A model generated the notes under the pieces. That model ran no database searches. It had not been told where the DNA came from and saw nothing but the letters and a program-made list of their open reading frames with translations. The translations under genes were made by a program, and so were the position numbers. Shown here in pieces: positions 13,139 to 24,600 of a DNA stretch of 64,000 nt (position 1 is the stretch's first letter; each line of letters opens with the position of its first letter). Source of the stretch: Bubalus kerabau (taxonomy: Eukaryota > Chordata > Mammalia > Artiodactyla > Bovidae). The stretch covers positions 27,789,501-27,853,500 of the forward strand of contig NC_073634.1 in assembly GCF_029407905.1 (NCBI RefSeq), written 5' to 3'.

Positions 13139-13413
13139 AGGCAATGGCACCCCACTCCAGTACTCTTGCCTGGAAAATCCCATGGATGGAGGAGCCTGGC
13201 GGGCTACAGTCCACAGGGTCGCTAAGAGTCGGACACGACTGAGCGACTTCACTTACACTTTTCACTTTCCTGCATTGGAGAAGGAAATGGCAACCCACTC
13301 CAGTGTTCTTGCCTAGAGAATCCCAGGGACGGGGGAGCCTGGTGGGCTGCCGTCTATGGGGTTGCACAGAGTCAGACACGACTGAAGCGACTTAGCAGCA
13401 GCAGCAGCAGCAG
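13139..13413 (-). mobile_element. BOV-A2 SINE, left member of a tandem pair
   Basis: Complete antisense dimer ending in a (cag)n run. Separated from the next BOV-A2 by only nine bases (ggtttatct). The pair as a whole is flanked by gtagggaga at 13130-13138 and 13696-13704. Confidence 0.92.
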
Positions 13414-13422
13414 GGTTTATCT

Positions 13423-13695
13423 GGAGAAGGCAGTGGCACCCCACTCCAGTACTCTTGCCTGGAAAATCCCATGGACAGAGGAGCCTGGTAGGCTGCAGTC
13501 CATGGGGTCGCTAAGAGTCGGATACGACTGAGCGTGTTCACTTTCACTTTTCACTTTCATGCATTGGAGAAGGAAATGACAACCCACTCCAGTGTTCTTG
13601 CCTAGAGAATCCCAGGGACGGGGGAGCCTGGTGGGCTGCCGTCTATGGGGTTGCACAGAGTCGGACACGACTGAAGCGACTAAGCAGCAGCAGCA
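13423..13695 (-). mobile_element. BOV-A2 SINE, right member of a tandem pair
   Basis: Second antisense dimer in the same orientation, closely similar to its left neighbour, ending in a (cag)n run just before the second gtagggaga. Confidence 0.92.
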
Positions 13696-13704
13696 GTAGG
13701 GAGA

Positions 13705-14959
13705 GGAAATGGTCTCTGTCACATCACAGCCCAGCAGACAACCTGAAATTGGATATCAGGTCTGTCTTCCAAGCCCCTCCTGCGGGGAAATTTTCATCAG
13801 TTATCTCTCTCTCCTCGCGTGCTAACTTACCTGTGTCACTTTAGCTCTTATCTCTCTCCTTGACCTCTCTCACACCTGTACCCTTCTCACACCTTTCACT
13901 TTCCCCCTCATCTCAGACCACTCACTTCTCTCCAGAAATTCAAAATTTTCCTCAGTGTAATCCTGGGCAATTTGGCTTTCCTCTGACACTGTTCTCATCT
14001 GTATCTGAATGTCTAGGGGCCCTGCTATGGCCGGACACAGGTCTTTCTCAACCAACATGTTCATCAAACCAATCGAAGCATTTTTCTAAATGAAAGAAGG
14101 GATAAAGCTGGTGGGTACATACATGTATTATTACTCCTGCTCCCTCCTCACACTCCTCTAAAGCATCAGTCTTTGAGCTTGTAAAGGATACAAACCCATA
14201 AGGACAGAGAAAAGGAGAGGAGACAATAGCAAAAATATTCTGGAAACCGGAAAGCAGATGGAGAAATGGTAAATGATTTGAGCAATTCCAAGAAAACGAA
14301 ATTATAAGCCAGTAGGCAGGAAAAAACAAAAACACAATTCCTTTTCCGGTGCACCCCTAAGGCTAAGTGGTTGCCAGCAGCAGCAGGTACTATGGGTAGC
14401 AAGGGGGAAGGTGGAAACAAAAGCAGAAGGACTGATGGAAAGGTTGTATAAGAAGCAGTTAGACTCCCAGGTCCGCTCTTCCAGGTGGCAATCTCGCCTT
14501 TGCCCAGCAGAAGACTGGAGGTTTATCCTCAGAAGAGAATAGAGGAGCTCTGTCTGAGAAATGCCCAGTGCCATGTTTTCAGTCTGAACACAGGGGGATT
14601 GAAGGATATCTGTGTGATCAGTGTTGAAAGCCCCCAAACTCTTTCCCCTATTGGCTTCCAGGTGTATCCCCTCCAGGCAGGAAATTAGACACCTCTTCTT
14701 GGGGAATGAGACTTTCTGACCATCAGAGGTTGTCTAAGGATAGGACCCAGCCAATAAGGACGGCACCCATAGTAAGTAAACAATCAACCATTTGAAGGGA
14801 TTCCAGTTGGAATCATTAGAGGAAAACTTCTCATGGGAAAGAGAACAAAACAAACTAGCGGAGACCTTGCTGGATGAACAAAAGTTAAAAAAAATAAAAA
14901 GGAAAGTAATAAAGGGAATACAGGGCAAAAGGTCAATGACAGCACAAGCAAACCATCAG
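13705..14959. other. Unassigned intergenic DNA
   Basis: Unique-looking; overlapping short open frames on both strands without family motifs. Confidence 0.4.
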
Positions 14960-15490
14960 ACAAATCCAGGCTGTGAGGTACATCACAAGACAACTGATCA
15001 GCTCTCTTCACCAAGTCAATCTGATGAAAAATAAAAAGGCATGAGGGAGACCTTCTCTAAATAAAAAAGAGATACAAAGCAACCAAATGCAATCTTTGGT
15101 ACTTGTTTGACTCTTGGTTTAAAAAATAAGTTATAGAAGATAATTTTTAGAACAACCAGAGAAAGCTGAATATGGACTAAATATTACAAACCAGGGAATT
15201 AGTTTACTTTTTAAAATTACTTATTATTGGTAGGTGTGATAAGGGTGTTATTGTAGAGAATGTCTTTATTTCTTGGATTGTAGGCAGGTAAGTATTTAGG
15301 TATGGAGCATCACCATGATGTCTATTATTGTCTTTATAATAGTTCAGGAAAATACATATAGATGAGTCAAATATGGCAAAACATTAACAATTGTTTAATG
15401 TAAGTAATGGAAGGTATTGGATTTTCATTGTTTTATTCCTTCTCCTTTCTTGAGTTTGAAATTTTTGTAATAAAAAGTAAAACCATCCAA
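14960..15490 (+). mobile_element. Old L1 3' UTR
   Basis: Matches the general pattern of an old mammalian L1 3' end (caaccaaatgcaatc, gaatatggactaaatatta, tgaaatttttgtaataaaaa). Confidence 0.6.
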
Positions 15491-15849
15491 GCAAAAAAAC
15501 AGTCAGGGAATGACAAAACGAACAGTGGTATAACCTCTTCAAACTCCTCTGGGAGGAAGCAGGCAGAGGTGAGAGGGTAGATGGTTCCTCAGGCATTTCA
15601 CAGTATCTGGGTCCAGGGAGGGCAGTGATAGCTAGCAAGAACCAACCTGAGACCAGGGGGAATGTCAAGACACTAACCTTGGAGAGCCCGTGCCCAATAC
15701 TCAAGCTTAGAGCAGGGAGATTGAGGCTGGGATCGAGGAGGTTTGATTTCAAGGTGGCAGAGAGAATTCAGAGCAGCAGGAGAGAAGATGGGGTTTCAGC
15801 TGTTTTGACAGCTGATGGACAGGTGAGGTTAGGCACATTCTATAACCAA

Positions 15850-16290
15850 AATTGTATTCACATAGGTCATTCATTGGGGCGTTATTTGTAATAGCACAAA
15901 ACAAAAGAATCTAAGTGTCTGCTGTTTAAAGAACAGATTGAATGAACTAAAATACAGACACTCAATGAAGTTCGGAGCAGCCATTAAAAGCAATGAGGAA
16001 AAACTCTGATTACTGATGTTAGAGGATCTCCAGGATTCACTGTTCAATGAAAAAAGCAAAGGCGCAGGATAAATACTATGTTGTTTTTCATCTGGGAAGA
16101 AGGGAAAATACTATCATATATAAATCATGAAAAGACAAATCATACACAAATTAAAAAGTGGTTATCTATAGGGAGAAGGAGAGAATGGGGTCAGAGGACA
16201 AAAAGGATGGACGCTTTCATATAAAACATCTATAGTTTCAACTTTGGAGTTATGGTTTACATAATTAAAAAATTCAAAAGAAAAATATAG
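15850..16290 (+). mobile_element. Old L1 3' UTR fragment
   Basis: gcgttatttgtaatagcac ... cagccattaaaagcaatgag ... gggagaaggagagaatgggg follows the order of an old L1 3' end. Confidence 0.6.
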
Positions 16291-17439
16291 GTCTACAAAG
16301 ACTGAAATGTTGTGAGAAAGTCTTGCGATGTTAGATATAAAGGTGACACACAGCCGCTTTACAACAGTATGAAAAAAGACGCCCAAAGCCTTTGAGAGAA
16401 TAATGACCGAAGGTCAGACATTGGTGTTACGCGGTTGTTATGAATAGTGGGACTTTGTACTTGCTTGTATTTTCAAAACTCTTTTATGAATCTGAATTCA
16501 TTTGATAATGGAAAAAGAGAATATCTGTTTTTAAGATGTGGCCCACTGTGTTATATATTAGAAAACCTTGCCTATCTATGGCCCTTTCAGAGTCTACATT
16601 CACTCTCATGCATATCCTGTCCTTTAATTCCCACAGCTCTAACAGGCAGACACTGTCTTTAAACTCAAGGCGAGATAAGAACACGTTGGAGCTGGACCCT
16701 GAGATCAGTGCTCTTTGCCACACTGCCTCCATTATGCAGGTGACCTTTGTTTTGCTTAGCCTGATCTTCTGAGCATCCGTCTCCTCCTCTGGCCAGAGGT
16801 GAGAGGCTAGCCCCCCCAGGAAATGCCCTGGGATTAGGGATTTGGCTCTACCACCTGTGACGAATCTAAGTTCGAGGATGAGTTTTTCAGACACATATTA
16901 TGGAAGACTCAGAATGACTTTTGTAATTATCATAACCTTCCAAATTCAATAAACAATCTTCCAACAGAAGCCAATCCTTTGGAGACCAAGAACACAGAAA
17001 AACAGTCTGAGAAATATAACAGCTGCTTCCAAAGGAAAGCCCATTACAATTTAAAGCAGTGGGTATTTTTGACACATGTAAGCTGGTTATTAATTCTGAA
17101 ATGGCCTTGAAACAATACAGTTGGCAACGTAGGTATATCCCCTCTTCTGTGTAAGTGAGGGGAATCATAAGATGACAAGAAATTGTGACATGCATACAAA
17201 GATGGGAGGTGGAGAGAGAAAGGTTTCCATGTGCCCTGGGGACGGGAGAGGGAACTTGTTCTAAAGACCCAGGACCAACAGAACAGACCCTGTGGAGTCC
17301 TGCTTACACTAGCCTGCTTCCACTGGGATGTGCACTAGATCCAGAGCTCCAAAGATGTACAAATAATGTACAGATTTTACATTTTGATGTTAAATTTACT
17401 TTTTCCTTTTGTGTTTTTTAAAGAAATACTTACTAATAG
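16291..17439. other. Unassigned intergenic DNA
   Basis: Probably unique DNA. The longest open frame (minus strand, 16484-16894) has no recognisable motif. Confidence 0.4.
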
Positions 17440-17570
17440 CTTGAAAGTTTTGTTTACAGTGCTCAGAGCTTTATATCAGCCCTGTCCTGAAGATTAAAGG
17501 AGATTCATGAATGGAGCTCTCAGCCCAGGGCCCACTGCACACAGTAGGTCATCAATAAATGACAGTTGGG
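17440..17570 (+). mobile_element. MIR 3' part
   Basis: gaagattaaaggagattcat ... cacacagtaggtcatcaata. Confidence 0.6.
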
Positions 17571-17639
17571 GTGGGATGGGGGGGTGGAAAGGAGCCTCAA
17601 GAGGGAGGGGAAATATGCATACTTACCGTTGATTCACAT

Positions 17640-18576
17640 TGATGTATGGTTTGGGATAGGGATTTGTTTATATCTTTAAAAATTTTTCTTTACCTTCTGC
17701 CATTTATCAAATATCCACCCTTCTCCACTGATTAGTGAGACCACACCTACAATATACCAAAGACCTCCCAGCGCTTGCACTCTCTGTGTATAGGCTTTCT
17801 GTTCTGTTCCACTGATCTGTCTCTTCTTGCACTGATATCCAGCATGGTAATTATGTTAGACATAAACTGCTTTGACTTCTGGTGCTTATTTTTTCTTTTT
17901 CAGAGTTGGATTTGGATTGTCATTGCTGTTCATCTTTTATATGAATTTAAGAAATGTTGTCAAAGGGCCATTAAGAAAATCTATTAGGAATTTTTGTTAT
18001 CATCTCATTGAATTTATAGATCAACTTGGTCAGAATTGCCATTTTGAGATTACTGTCTTCTCTTCCATAAACATGATTTATTCAGTTCTTGTGTGTCCTT
18101 GAAATATATTTACATAGTTTCTTAATAGGAATTTGCAACTCATGTTTAAGTATCTTATTTATCTTGCGAATATGTCTTTCTCCCTCTCTCATTTTTTTTA
18201 CATGTTTTAATTGGTTATTTTTCATGCAAAGAAATGTTATTGCTTTATGTTGATCTTGAATTCAGTCACCTCGAAAACACCCTTATTGTTCTGCTACTTT
18301 CCTGGTTTCTCAGTTCTCTGTCATATTGTGCGGCTGAGACCACCAGCACAGTGCTGCATACTAGTAATGAGCACAGGCGTCCTTGTCATGTTTCTGACTT
18401 CAGTGGAATTGCTTCTAAAGTTTAACCACTGAGAATGACATCTGCTGCGGGCTTTTGGTTTATCAAGCTAAGAAGGCCCCTGTGATGCCTAGTTTGCCAA
18501 GAAATGTAGTGAATGGGTGTTGAATCTTGCAAATGCCTTTTCTGAATCAACTTAAATCATATGGTGTTTCTCCATA
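17640..18576 (-). mobile_element. L1 ORF2 fragment, antisense
   Basis: Antisense L1 ORF2 (ctgttccactgatctgtctc, ttttctgaatcaact, catatggtgtttctcc). Ends where the HSPA8 copy begins. Confidence 0.8.
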
Positions 18577-18981
18577 AGGAAGACATTGAGCATATGGTCC
18601 AGGAAGCTGAAAAGTACAAAGCTAAAGATAAGCAACGGGACAAGGTGTCTTCCAAGAATTTGCTTGAGTCCTGTGCATTCAACATGAAAGCAACTGTTGA
18701 AGACGAAAAACTTCAAGGCAAGATCAATGATAAGGACAAACATGAGACTCTTGACAAGTGTAATGAAATCACCAACCGGCTTGCTAAGAACCAGACTGCA
18801 GAGAAGGAAGAATGTGAACATCGGCAGAAAGAGCTGGAGAAAGTCTGCAACCCCCTTTACTATGAAGCTGTATGGAGCCCAGGAGGCTATGCCAGGAGGA
18901 ACGGCTGGGGGCTTCCCTGGTGGTGGAGCTGCGCCACCGGGTGCTGTCTTCCCCGGGTCCATCATAAACAAGGTTGATTAA
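18577..18981 (+). pseudogene. HSPA8: HSPA8 (HSC70) processed pseudogene, 3' fragment
   Basis: Encodes the last ~145 residues of the cytosolic chaperone HSC70, starting at the KEDIE segment of the substrate-binding domain. AFNMKATVEDEKLQGKIND identifies HSPA8 rather than HSPA1/HSPA2. Damage: 5' truncation, loss of one codon in the KAEDEKQRDK region, many substitutions, and a frameshift near 18855 (after KVCNP), so the glycine-rich tail continues in another frame. The terminal EEVD, which binds TPR cochaperones, reads NKVD. There are no introns. It abuts an antisense L1 fragment on its left; I see no clear poly(A) or TSD. It is a dead copy. Confidence 0.9.
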
Positions 18982-19199
18982 GGAAATCTGGGCGTGGATT
19001 GAGCACTGTTGCACACAAAACATGGACGGACCCAAATTGTAGCCAATTCTATGATACCTTTAAAGTTGATATGCTATAGCAAATAACTGGGAATTCTTCA
19101 TTTGCAACAATATGGATGGACCCTGAGGGCATTATATCAGTACTAAGTAAAATAAGTCAGACAAAGACAAGTACTGAATGATTCCATTTAGATGTGGAA

Positions 19200-19373
19200 A
19201 GGGAAAGTCACTCAGTTGTGTCCAACTCTTTGTGACTCCACGGTCTGTAGCCACTAGGTTCCTCTGTCCATGGGATTCTCCAGGCAAGAATATTGGAGTG
19301 GGTTGCCATTTCCTTCTCCAGGGGATCTTCCTGACCCAGGGATTGAACCCGGATCTCCCACATCGCAGGCAGA
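19200..19373 (-). mobile_element. Bov-tA SINE in L1
   Basis: Antisense, with a shortened tRNA head; approximate TSD related to tatatgtgga on both sides. Inserted in an L1 3' region. Confidence 0.85.
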
Positions 19374-19491
19374 CTCATATATGTGGGATCTATTTTTAAA
19401 AATCATAGAAAAAGAGACCAGATTTGTGGTTATCAGACCAGATGCAAGGGATGGGGGAGGAGGCACTGGAGGAAAGCAGTCAAAAGGTACA

Positions 19492-19706
19492 TGTGTGTGC
19501 GTGTCAGTCACTCATTTGTGTCTGACTCTTTGCGACCCCATGGACCGTAGCCCACCAGGCGCCTCTTGTCTGGGGATTTCCCCGGCAAGAACACTGGAGT
19601 GGGTTCCTATTTCCTCCTCCAGGGGATCTTCCCAACCCAGGTATCGAACCCGAGTCTCCTACATTGGCAGGAAGGTTCTTTACCACTAAGCTACCTGGGA
19701 AGCCCC
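19492..19706 (-). mobile_element. Bov-tA SINE with 12-bp TSD
   Basis: TSD tcaaaaggtaca at 19480-19491 and 19707-19718. Second SINE in the same L1 3' region, same orientation as the one at 19200. Confidence 0.93.
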
Positions 19707-20065
19707 TCAAAAGGTACACACTTCTAATTATACGCATGTACTAGGGATGTAATGTGCAGCATGATAATAATGGTTTCCATTGCCATAAGCTTCCCTACAC
19801 AGAAAAGCTATTAAGAGAGTAAAATCCCAAGTACCATCATTACCAGTCATTTTTTTTCCCTTTTCTTTTCATTGTATTTATGAGATGGGTGTTAACTAAA
19901 TTTATTGTAGCACTCACTACACAATATATGTAAATCAAACCTTAATACTGTACACTTGAAACTCATGTAGTGATGTATGTCAATTATATCTCAGTAGATC
20001 TGGAAAAAAATAATAGGACATTCTTGATACTTGAATATGGATTACATTCATAGGGAAAGGAAGTA

Positions 20066-20125
20066 TTGGGTTGGCCAGAAAGTTATGCTATGGAAAAGCT
20101 CAAATTAAATGTATGGCCAACCCAA
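20066..20125. mobile_element. Mariner-derived MITE
   Basis: Terminal inverted repeats ttgggttggcca (20066-20077) and tggccaacccaa (20114-20125) around a short core, preceded by TA, the mariner target. This fits an internally deleted bovine mariner. Confidence 0.8.
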
Positions 20126-20339
20126 CAGCATTGCAAATCATGACCACTGCACTGTAAATGCAAAACGCAATGTCTTAAATACAACTGTGTTTAAAATTGG
20201 CACCAAGAAAAAGACCTGTTAATGTAATATAGTGAATTAATTTATTTTCTAATAACCTGAAATAAACCCTGCATGACCATAATGAATTTTCTAAATATAA
20301 TACTGGATTTAATGTGCTAATTTAATTAGAATTTTTGCA

Positions 20340-20725
20340 TTTATGTTCTTGAGATTGGACTTTTCTTTTCTTGTCCTCTCCTTATCCAGTCTTGGTACCA
20401 AGGTTATATACAATATTCACAAAGTGAGTTGAGTACCTCCCTATTTTTCCTCTTTCCAGAACAATCTACATGATATATAAGGGTTATCTTTAGTTGGAAA
20501 ACCGGCCCATAAAACTGTTGAGGCCTAGTAGCTTTGTATGAGGTGGGAGAGGAACTGGCAGTTTTGATTATCGTTTCAGTTTTATTATTATCGTCTATTC
20601 AGGTTTTCATTTTCGTGGGTTCATTTCAGTAATTTATATTTTCTGGGAAGTTATCCATTCACTTAAGTTTTCAAATTTCTTGGCACAGAATTGTTGATAG
20701 TATTCTGTTCATCCGTTTTATCTGT
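20340..20725 (-). mobile_element. L1 ORF2 fragment, antisense
   Basis: Resembles antisense ORF2 (gattatcgtttcagtttta ... ttccaagtaatttatattttctgggaa pattern) with many differences. Confidence 0.55.
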
Positions 20726-21424
20726 GCAAGGAACAGGAAGCACTGATTTAATACAACGAACCAGGTGCTTACAAAATTGTTGAAACAGGGCTGGAGGAGT
20801 GAGCTCTGGGTGGGCCCCCCAGAAATGACTCCCCAGAACAGTCTAGAACTGACCCTCCAGAGAAACTGCCAGCTCTGCCACCATCAGGAAGATGGGGAGC
20901 CAGAGGCTGCATAAGGACAGGTGAATTCAGGAACACACAGCAATGGCTGCAACCCAGAATCGGGAAGCCACGCTGACTCCAGGTTCTGCAAGGGCAGCTA
21001 CACCTACCAACACCTTCAAAGCTGAATCCTGCACTCCCCGGATTTGTCTGGCAGCCGAAGAAGGCAGTCAAAAGGATCATGACTACAGCTTCTCTTCTGC
21101 CAACCAAATCTTACACAAGAGCAGCTACTGGCAAAATCTAACTTTCATCTAGAAAGCTCCTTGAAATGCTGTTTTCATCTTTCCGGCCTCTGTAGTCAGG
21201 AACACACACTCGAAGGAGATGGAAATAACTGCCAACTGCCAATCAACTATATCTAATCCATCTTCTTGTGATTTAAAAAAATCTCTACTGTATGTGTAGT
21301 TATGTGCACTCTATTAACCTAAGATTGTTTATCCCTGCCTCCTTTCTCTCTTTTTTCAACTGGTTTGCTAGATAGCTGCCTATTTAAAAAACAAACAAAC
21401 TCCTGCTTTGGGTTTTATGGATCT
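20726..21424. other. Unassigned, possibly an old repeat
   Basis: GC-richer block at 20760-21130 between L1 fragments; it may be an old LTR or L1 remnant, not resolved. Confidence 0.35.
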
Positions 21425-21438
21425 CTTGTTTATTTAAT

Positions 21439-21557
21439 TGGAGAAGGAAATGGCAACCCACTCCAGTACTCTTGCCTGGAGAATCCCATGGAAGGAGGAG
21501 CCTGGTAGGCTACAGTCCATGGTGTCGCAAAGAGTCGGACACGACTGAGCGAGTTCA
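21439..21557 (-). mobile_element. Bov-A monomer with 14-bp TSD
   Basis: A single Bov-A unit rather than a dimer. TSD cttgtttatttaat at 21425-21438 and 21558-21571. Confidence 0.9.
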
Positions 21558-21579
21558 CTTGTTTATTTAATCAATCCAT

Positions 21580-22456
21580 GCTTTTACCTTTATACTTCCG
21601 TCTTTTCTGCATTTGTTGGGTTCAGTGTCTAGTCTTTTTGTTCTCTAGCCTTAAGCTGAACCCTAAACAATGTTTTCAATCTTCCTCCTAAATACACTGC
21701 TTTATCTGCATCCTTCAGTGTTTGATATTTTGTGTATTTCATAGGGTTTTGTTGTCATTGTTTTCCTTTATTTCTCATTTGTCTTTTGACTTTGATTTGC
21801 TTACTATGGTGGCTTCTTCCTTTTCTTCCCCCATTCCCTTTTTCCCCCCCTATGTAGAACTTTATGGTCAAAGCCAGACTTTCTTCATTTCAGTTATGAA
21901 GGAAATCTCTTACGTTTCCTTCTACTTTTATGGTTTTGTGTTGTACATTTCTCTTTAATCATTATCTATTTGGAGCTTTTCTGGTGCATGCTTTGTGGTA
22001 GGGATTCAACTTTTTTCTTCCATATGGTAATTTTTTCCCCATTGATTTGGTATAGTCCTTTTAACAAATATAAACATTTTCTTATGTACTGTAATCCTTT
22101 AAAAAATTTTATTCAGTTTCATTGCTTTGTCTTCATCAATACACTTCGTTTTTGAGAGTTTGTGTGCTTTAAGATCTGGAAGGGCTATTTCCCATTCACT
22201 AATCGACTTTCAGTTTTCCACACTGTTCCTATTTCGTATGAATCATAGCATCAGCATTTCCACTTTTAAAGAAGAGTTAGCATTTTTTATTGCTCCTGCA
22301 TCACTTTTATAATTAAGTGTGATATTATGCCTTCTGATCCAAGAACATGGAATGTTTTTCATTCATTCAGGTCTCCCACAGTCTCCTTCAGCAATAGTTC
22401 AAACTTTTCTTCAGAAAGATCTTATACACTTATTAGGTGGATTCTTAGGTAATTGT
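21580..22456 (-). mobile_element. Old L1 fragment, antisense
   Basis: T-rich antisense L1-like text (ggtagggattcaacttttttc, catatggtaatttttt, cagcatttccacttttaaag). Ends at the BOV-A2 at 22457. Confidence 0.5.
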
Positions 22457-22757
22457 TGGAGAAGGCAATGGCAACCCACTCCAGTACTCTTGCCTAGAAA
22501 ATGGACGGAGGAAATGAAAATGCTCCTCCTGCCATGGACGGAGGAGCCTGGTAGGCTGCAGTCCATGGGGGTCGCTAAGAGTCAAACACGACTGAGCGAC
22601 TTCACTTTCACTTTTCACTTTCATGCATTGGAGAAGGAAATGGCAACTCACTCCAGTGTTCTTGCCTGGAGAATCCCAGGGACGGCGGGGCCTGGTGGGC
22701 TGCCGTCTATGGGGTCGCACAGAGTTGGACACGACTGCAGCAACTTAGCACCAGCAG
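22457..22757 (-). mobile_element. BOV-A2 SINE with internal duplication
   Basis: TSD taggtaattgt at 22446-22456 and 22758-22768. Longer than its relatives because of about 33 extra bases near 22501-22535, containing a repeated tggacggagga and a short inverted gctcctcc. Confidence 0.92.
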
Positions 22758-22768
22758 TAGGTAATTGT

Positions 22769-23179
22769 GCTTGATATAGTCAATTGCCACTTGACATTCA
22801 TTCCCACCTAATTCTCTGTTCCCCTCTCAATTACTGGGACTGAAAGGCAAAATCAATCAATCAGTCACCTTTCCCAGACTGTGACAGCTGGAGTTCTGGA
22901 TATAGCTTAGCTTTGCCCAATCACATGTGTACATACAAGAGCAGAACAGCGGAGATCTGTGGGCTGGATGTGGGGTTAGACCTCACACTGAGGCTTAGGG
23001 CTCTTGTCCCGTTCAGACAGTGTGATTCCAGACCCGTCACCACTTCAGTGAGGTCTCTTATGTATAGATGCCTTCCCTTCCTCCCATAACCACAGACAAA
23101 CATCATATTTCTGGTTACAACCCTAAGGTAATTGTATTGCTGCTCCCAATTACTCACTGCCCCTCACTGTAGGAGGATT
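22769..23179. other. Unassigned intergenic DNA
   Basis: Nothing recognised between the BOV-A2 and the old repeat at 23180. Confidence 0.35.
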
Positions 23180-23520
23180 ATATTTTCTTACCCCAAGAAT
23201 GTCAGGCTGGGTCATGTGACCAGCTTTGTCAATAAAAAATGTGGATTAAGATGAAGTGTGACACTTCTGAGCAGACACTCCAAGAGTCTGAGTGCTTCCA
23301 GCATCTTCTCTTTGTCCTCTGACACAAGAACAGCAACAACCCAGGCAGAGACCACGCCTTCATCCTGGATGCTGAAATGAAGAGGATATGGCACAGAATC
23401 ATGGTCAATCTGTACAAGACATGTAACGTGAACAAAAAACAAGCCTTTGCAACTGTAAGAAATTAAAATTTGGGGGTTGTTGGTTATCACTGCATAACTT
23501 AGTCTGAGGTGTCTGATACA
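23180..23520. repeat. Old interspersed repeat, copy 1
   Basis: gggtcatgtgaccagctttg ... acgtgaacaaaaaacaagcc ... gggggttgttggttatcact. Shares its order with 46840-47135. Confidence 0.55.
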
Positions 23521-23989
23521 AACTTCAAGCTGTCAAAAGTATATCTGCATTTTTTAAATATTTTGTATATCTTATAAAACTTCCAGGTGTTTAGAGTAGA
23601 TCCAAACCCTACACAGTCATTGTGCTTTTCTTTTTATCATAGTAAAATATACATAAAATTGACCATTTTAACCATTTTAAAGTATACAATTCAATGGCAT
23701 TAAGTATCTTCAGAATACCATGCAGTCATCACCACTATTCATTTTCAGAACATTTTAATTATTCCAAATAGAAAGTCTACACCCATTAAACAATAATTTC
23801 CCTTTCTTTCACCCCCAGCTTCTGGTAACCTTGATTCTATTTTCTGTCTCTAAGAACTGGTGTGCTCCAGGTACCTCACATAAGTGAAACCACACAATAT
23901 ATGTTTCCTTTGGCATCAGGCTTACCTCACTTAGTATATTTTCAATGTTTATCCATTTTGTAGCATATATCAGAATTTTGTTCCCTTTT

Positions 23990-24187
23990 CTTTTTTTAGA
24001 TTTGTTGTTTTTTGGATGTGGATTGTTTTTAATGTCTTTATTGAACTTGTTAAAATGTTGCCTCTGTTTTATGTTCTGTTATATTTGGCCACAAGGCATG
24101 TGGGATCTTAGTTACTCCAGCAGGGATCAAACCTGCATTTCCTGCATTGGAAGGTGAAGTCTTAACACTGGACTGCTAGAGAAGTCC
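23990..24187 (-). mobile_element. CHR-type SINE
   Basis: Antisense. Imperfect TSD (cagaattttgttccctttt before, cagaatttcattccttttt after). Inserted in an antisense L1. Confidence 0.85.
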
Positions 24188-24216
24188 CAGAATTTCATTC
24201 CTTTTTAAGGCTCAGT

Positions 24217-24490
24217 AAAGGCAGTGGCACCCCACTCCAGTACTCTTGCCTGGAAATTCCCATGGATGGAAGAGCCTGGTGGGCTGCAGTCCATGGGGTC
24301 GCTAAGAGTCAGACGCGATTGAGCGACTTCACTTTCACTTTTCACTTTCACGCATTGGAGAAGGAAATGGCAACCCATTCCAGTGTTCTTGCCTGGAGAA
24401 TCCCAGGGACGGCGGGGCCTGGTGGGCTGCCGTCTATGGGGTCGCACAGAGTCGGACACGACTGAGGCGACTTAGCAGCAGCAGCAGCAG
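24217..24490 (-). mobile_element. BOV-A2 SINE
   Basis: Complete antisense dimer ending in a (cag)n run, inside the antisense L1 at 23620-24600. Confidence 0.9.
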
Positions 24491-24600
24491 TATTCCTTTT
24501 GTGTGTGTCTGTGTGTATACCCCACATTTTGTTTATCCATTTATCTGTTGATGGACATTTGAACCGTGTCTTATCTTTATGGCTATTGTCACTGGGCTTT

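Larger units (their letters stand above)
19060..20010 (+). mobile_element. L1 3' end carrying two Bov-tA SINEs
   Basis: Sense pieces at 19060-19199, 19374-19491 and 19707-20010 (aacaatatggatggacc, gaaaaagagaccagatttgt, tacacttgaaactcatgtag). Confidence 0.75.
23620..24600 (-). mobile_element. Old L1 3' end, antisense, carrying two SINEs
   Basis: Antisense pieces (aaaattgaccattttaacca, tggtgtgctccaggtacctc, ccatttatctgttgatggac) interrupted by a CHR SINE and a BOV-A2. Confidence 0.75.

Noticed and set aside
13390..13413. (CAG)n runs as polyglutamine-coding repeats
   Set aside because: They are the variable end of BOV-A2 elements.
18552..18971. 139-codon minus-strand open frame with hydrophobic stretches
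   Set aside because: It is the shadow of the HSPA8 pseudogene on the opposite strand.
20760..21150. Possible retroviral LTR
   Set aside because: No paired LTR, primer-binding site or gag/pol-like frame was found; composition alone is not enough.
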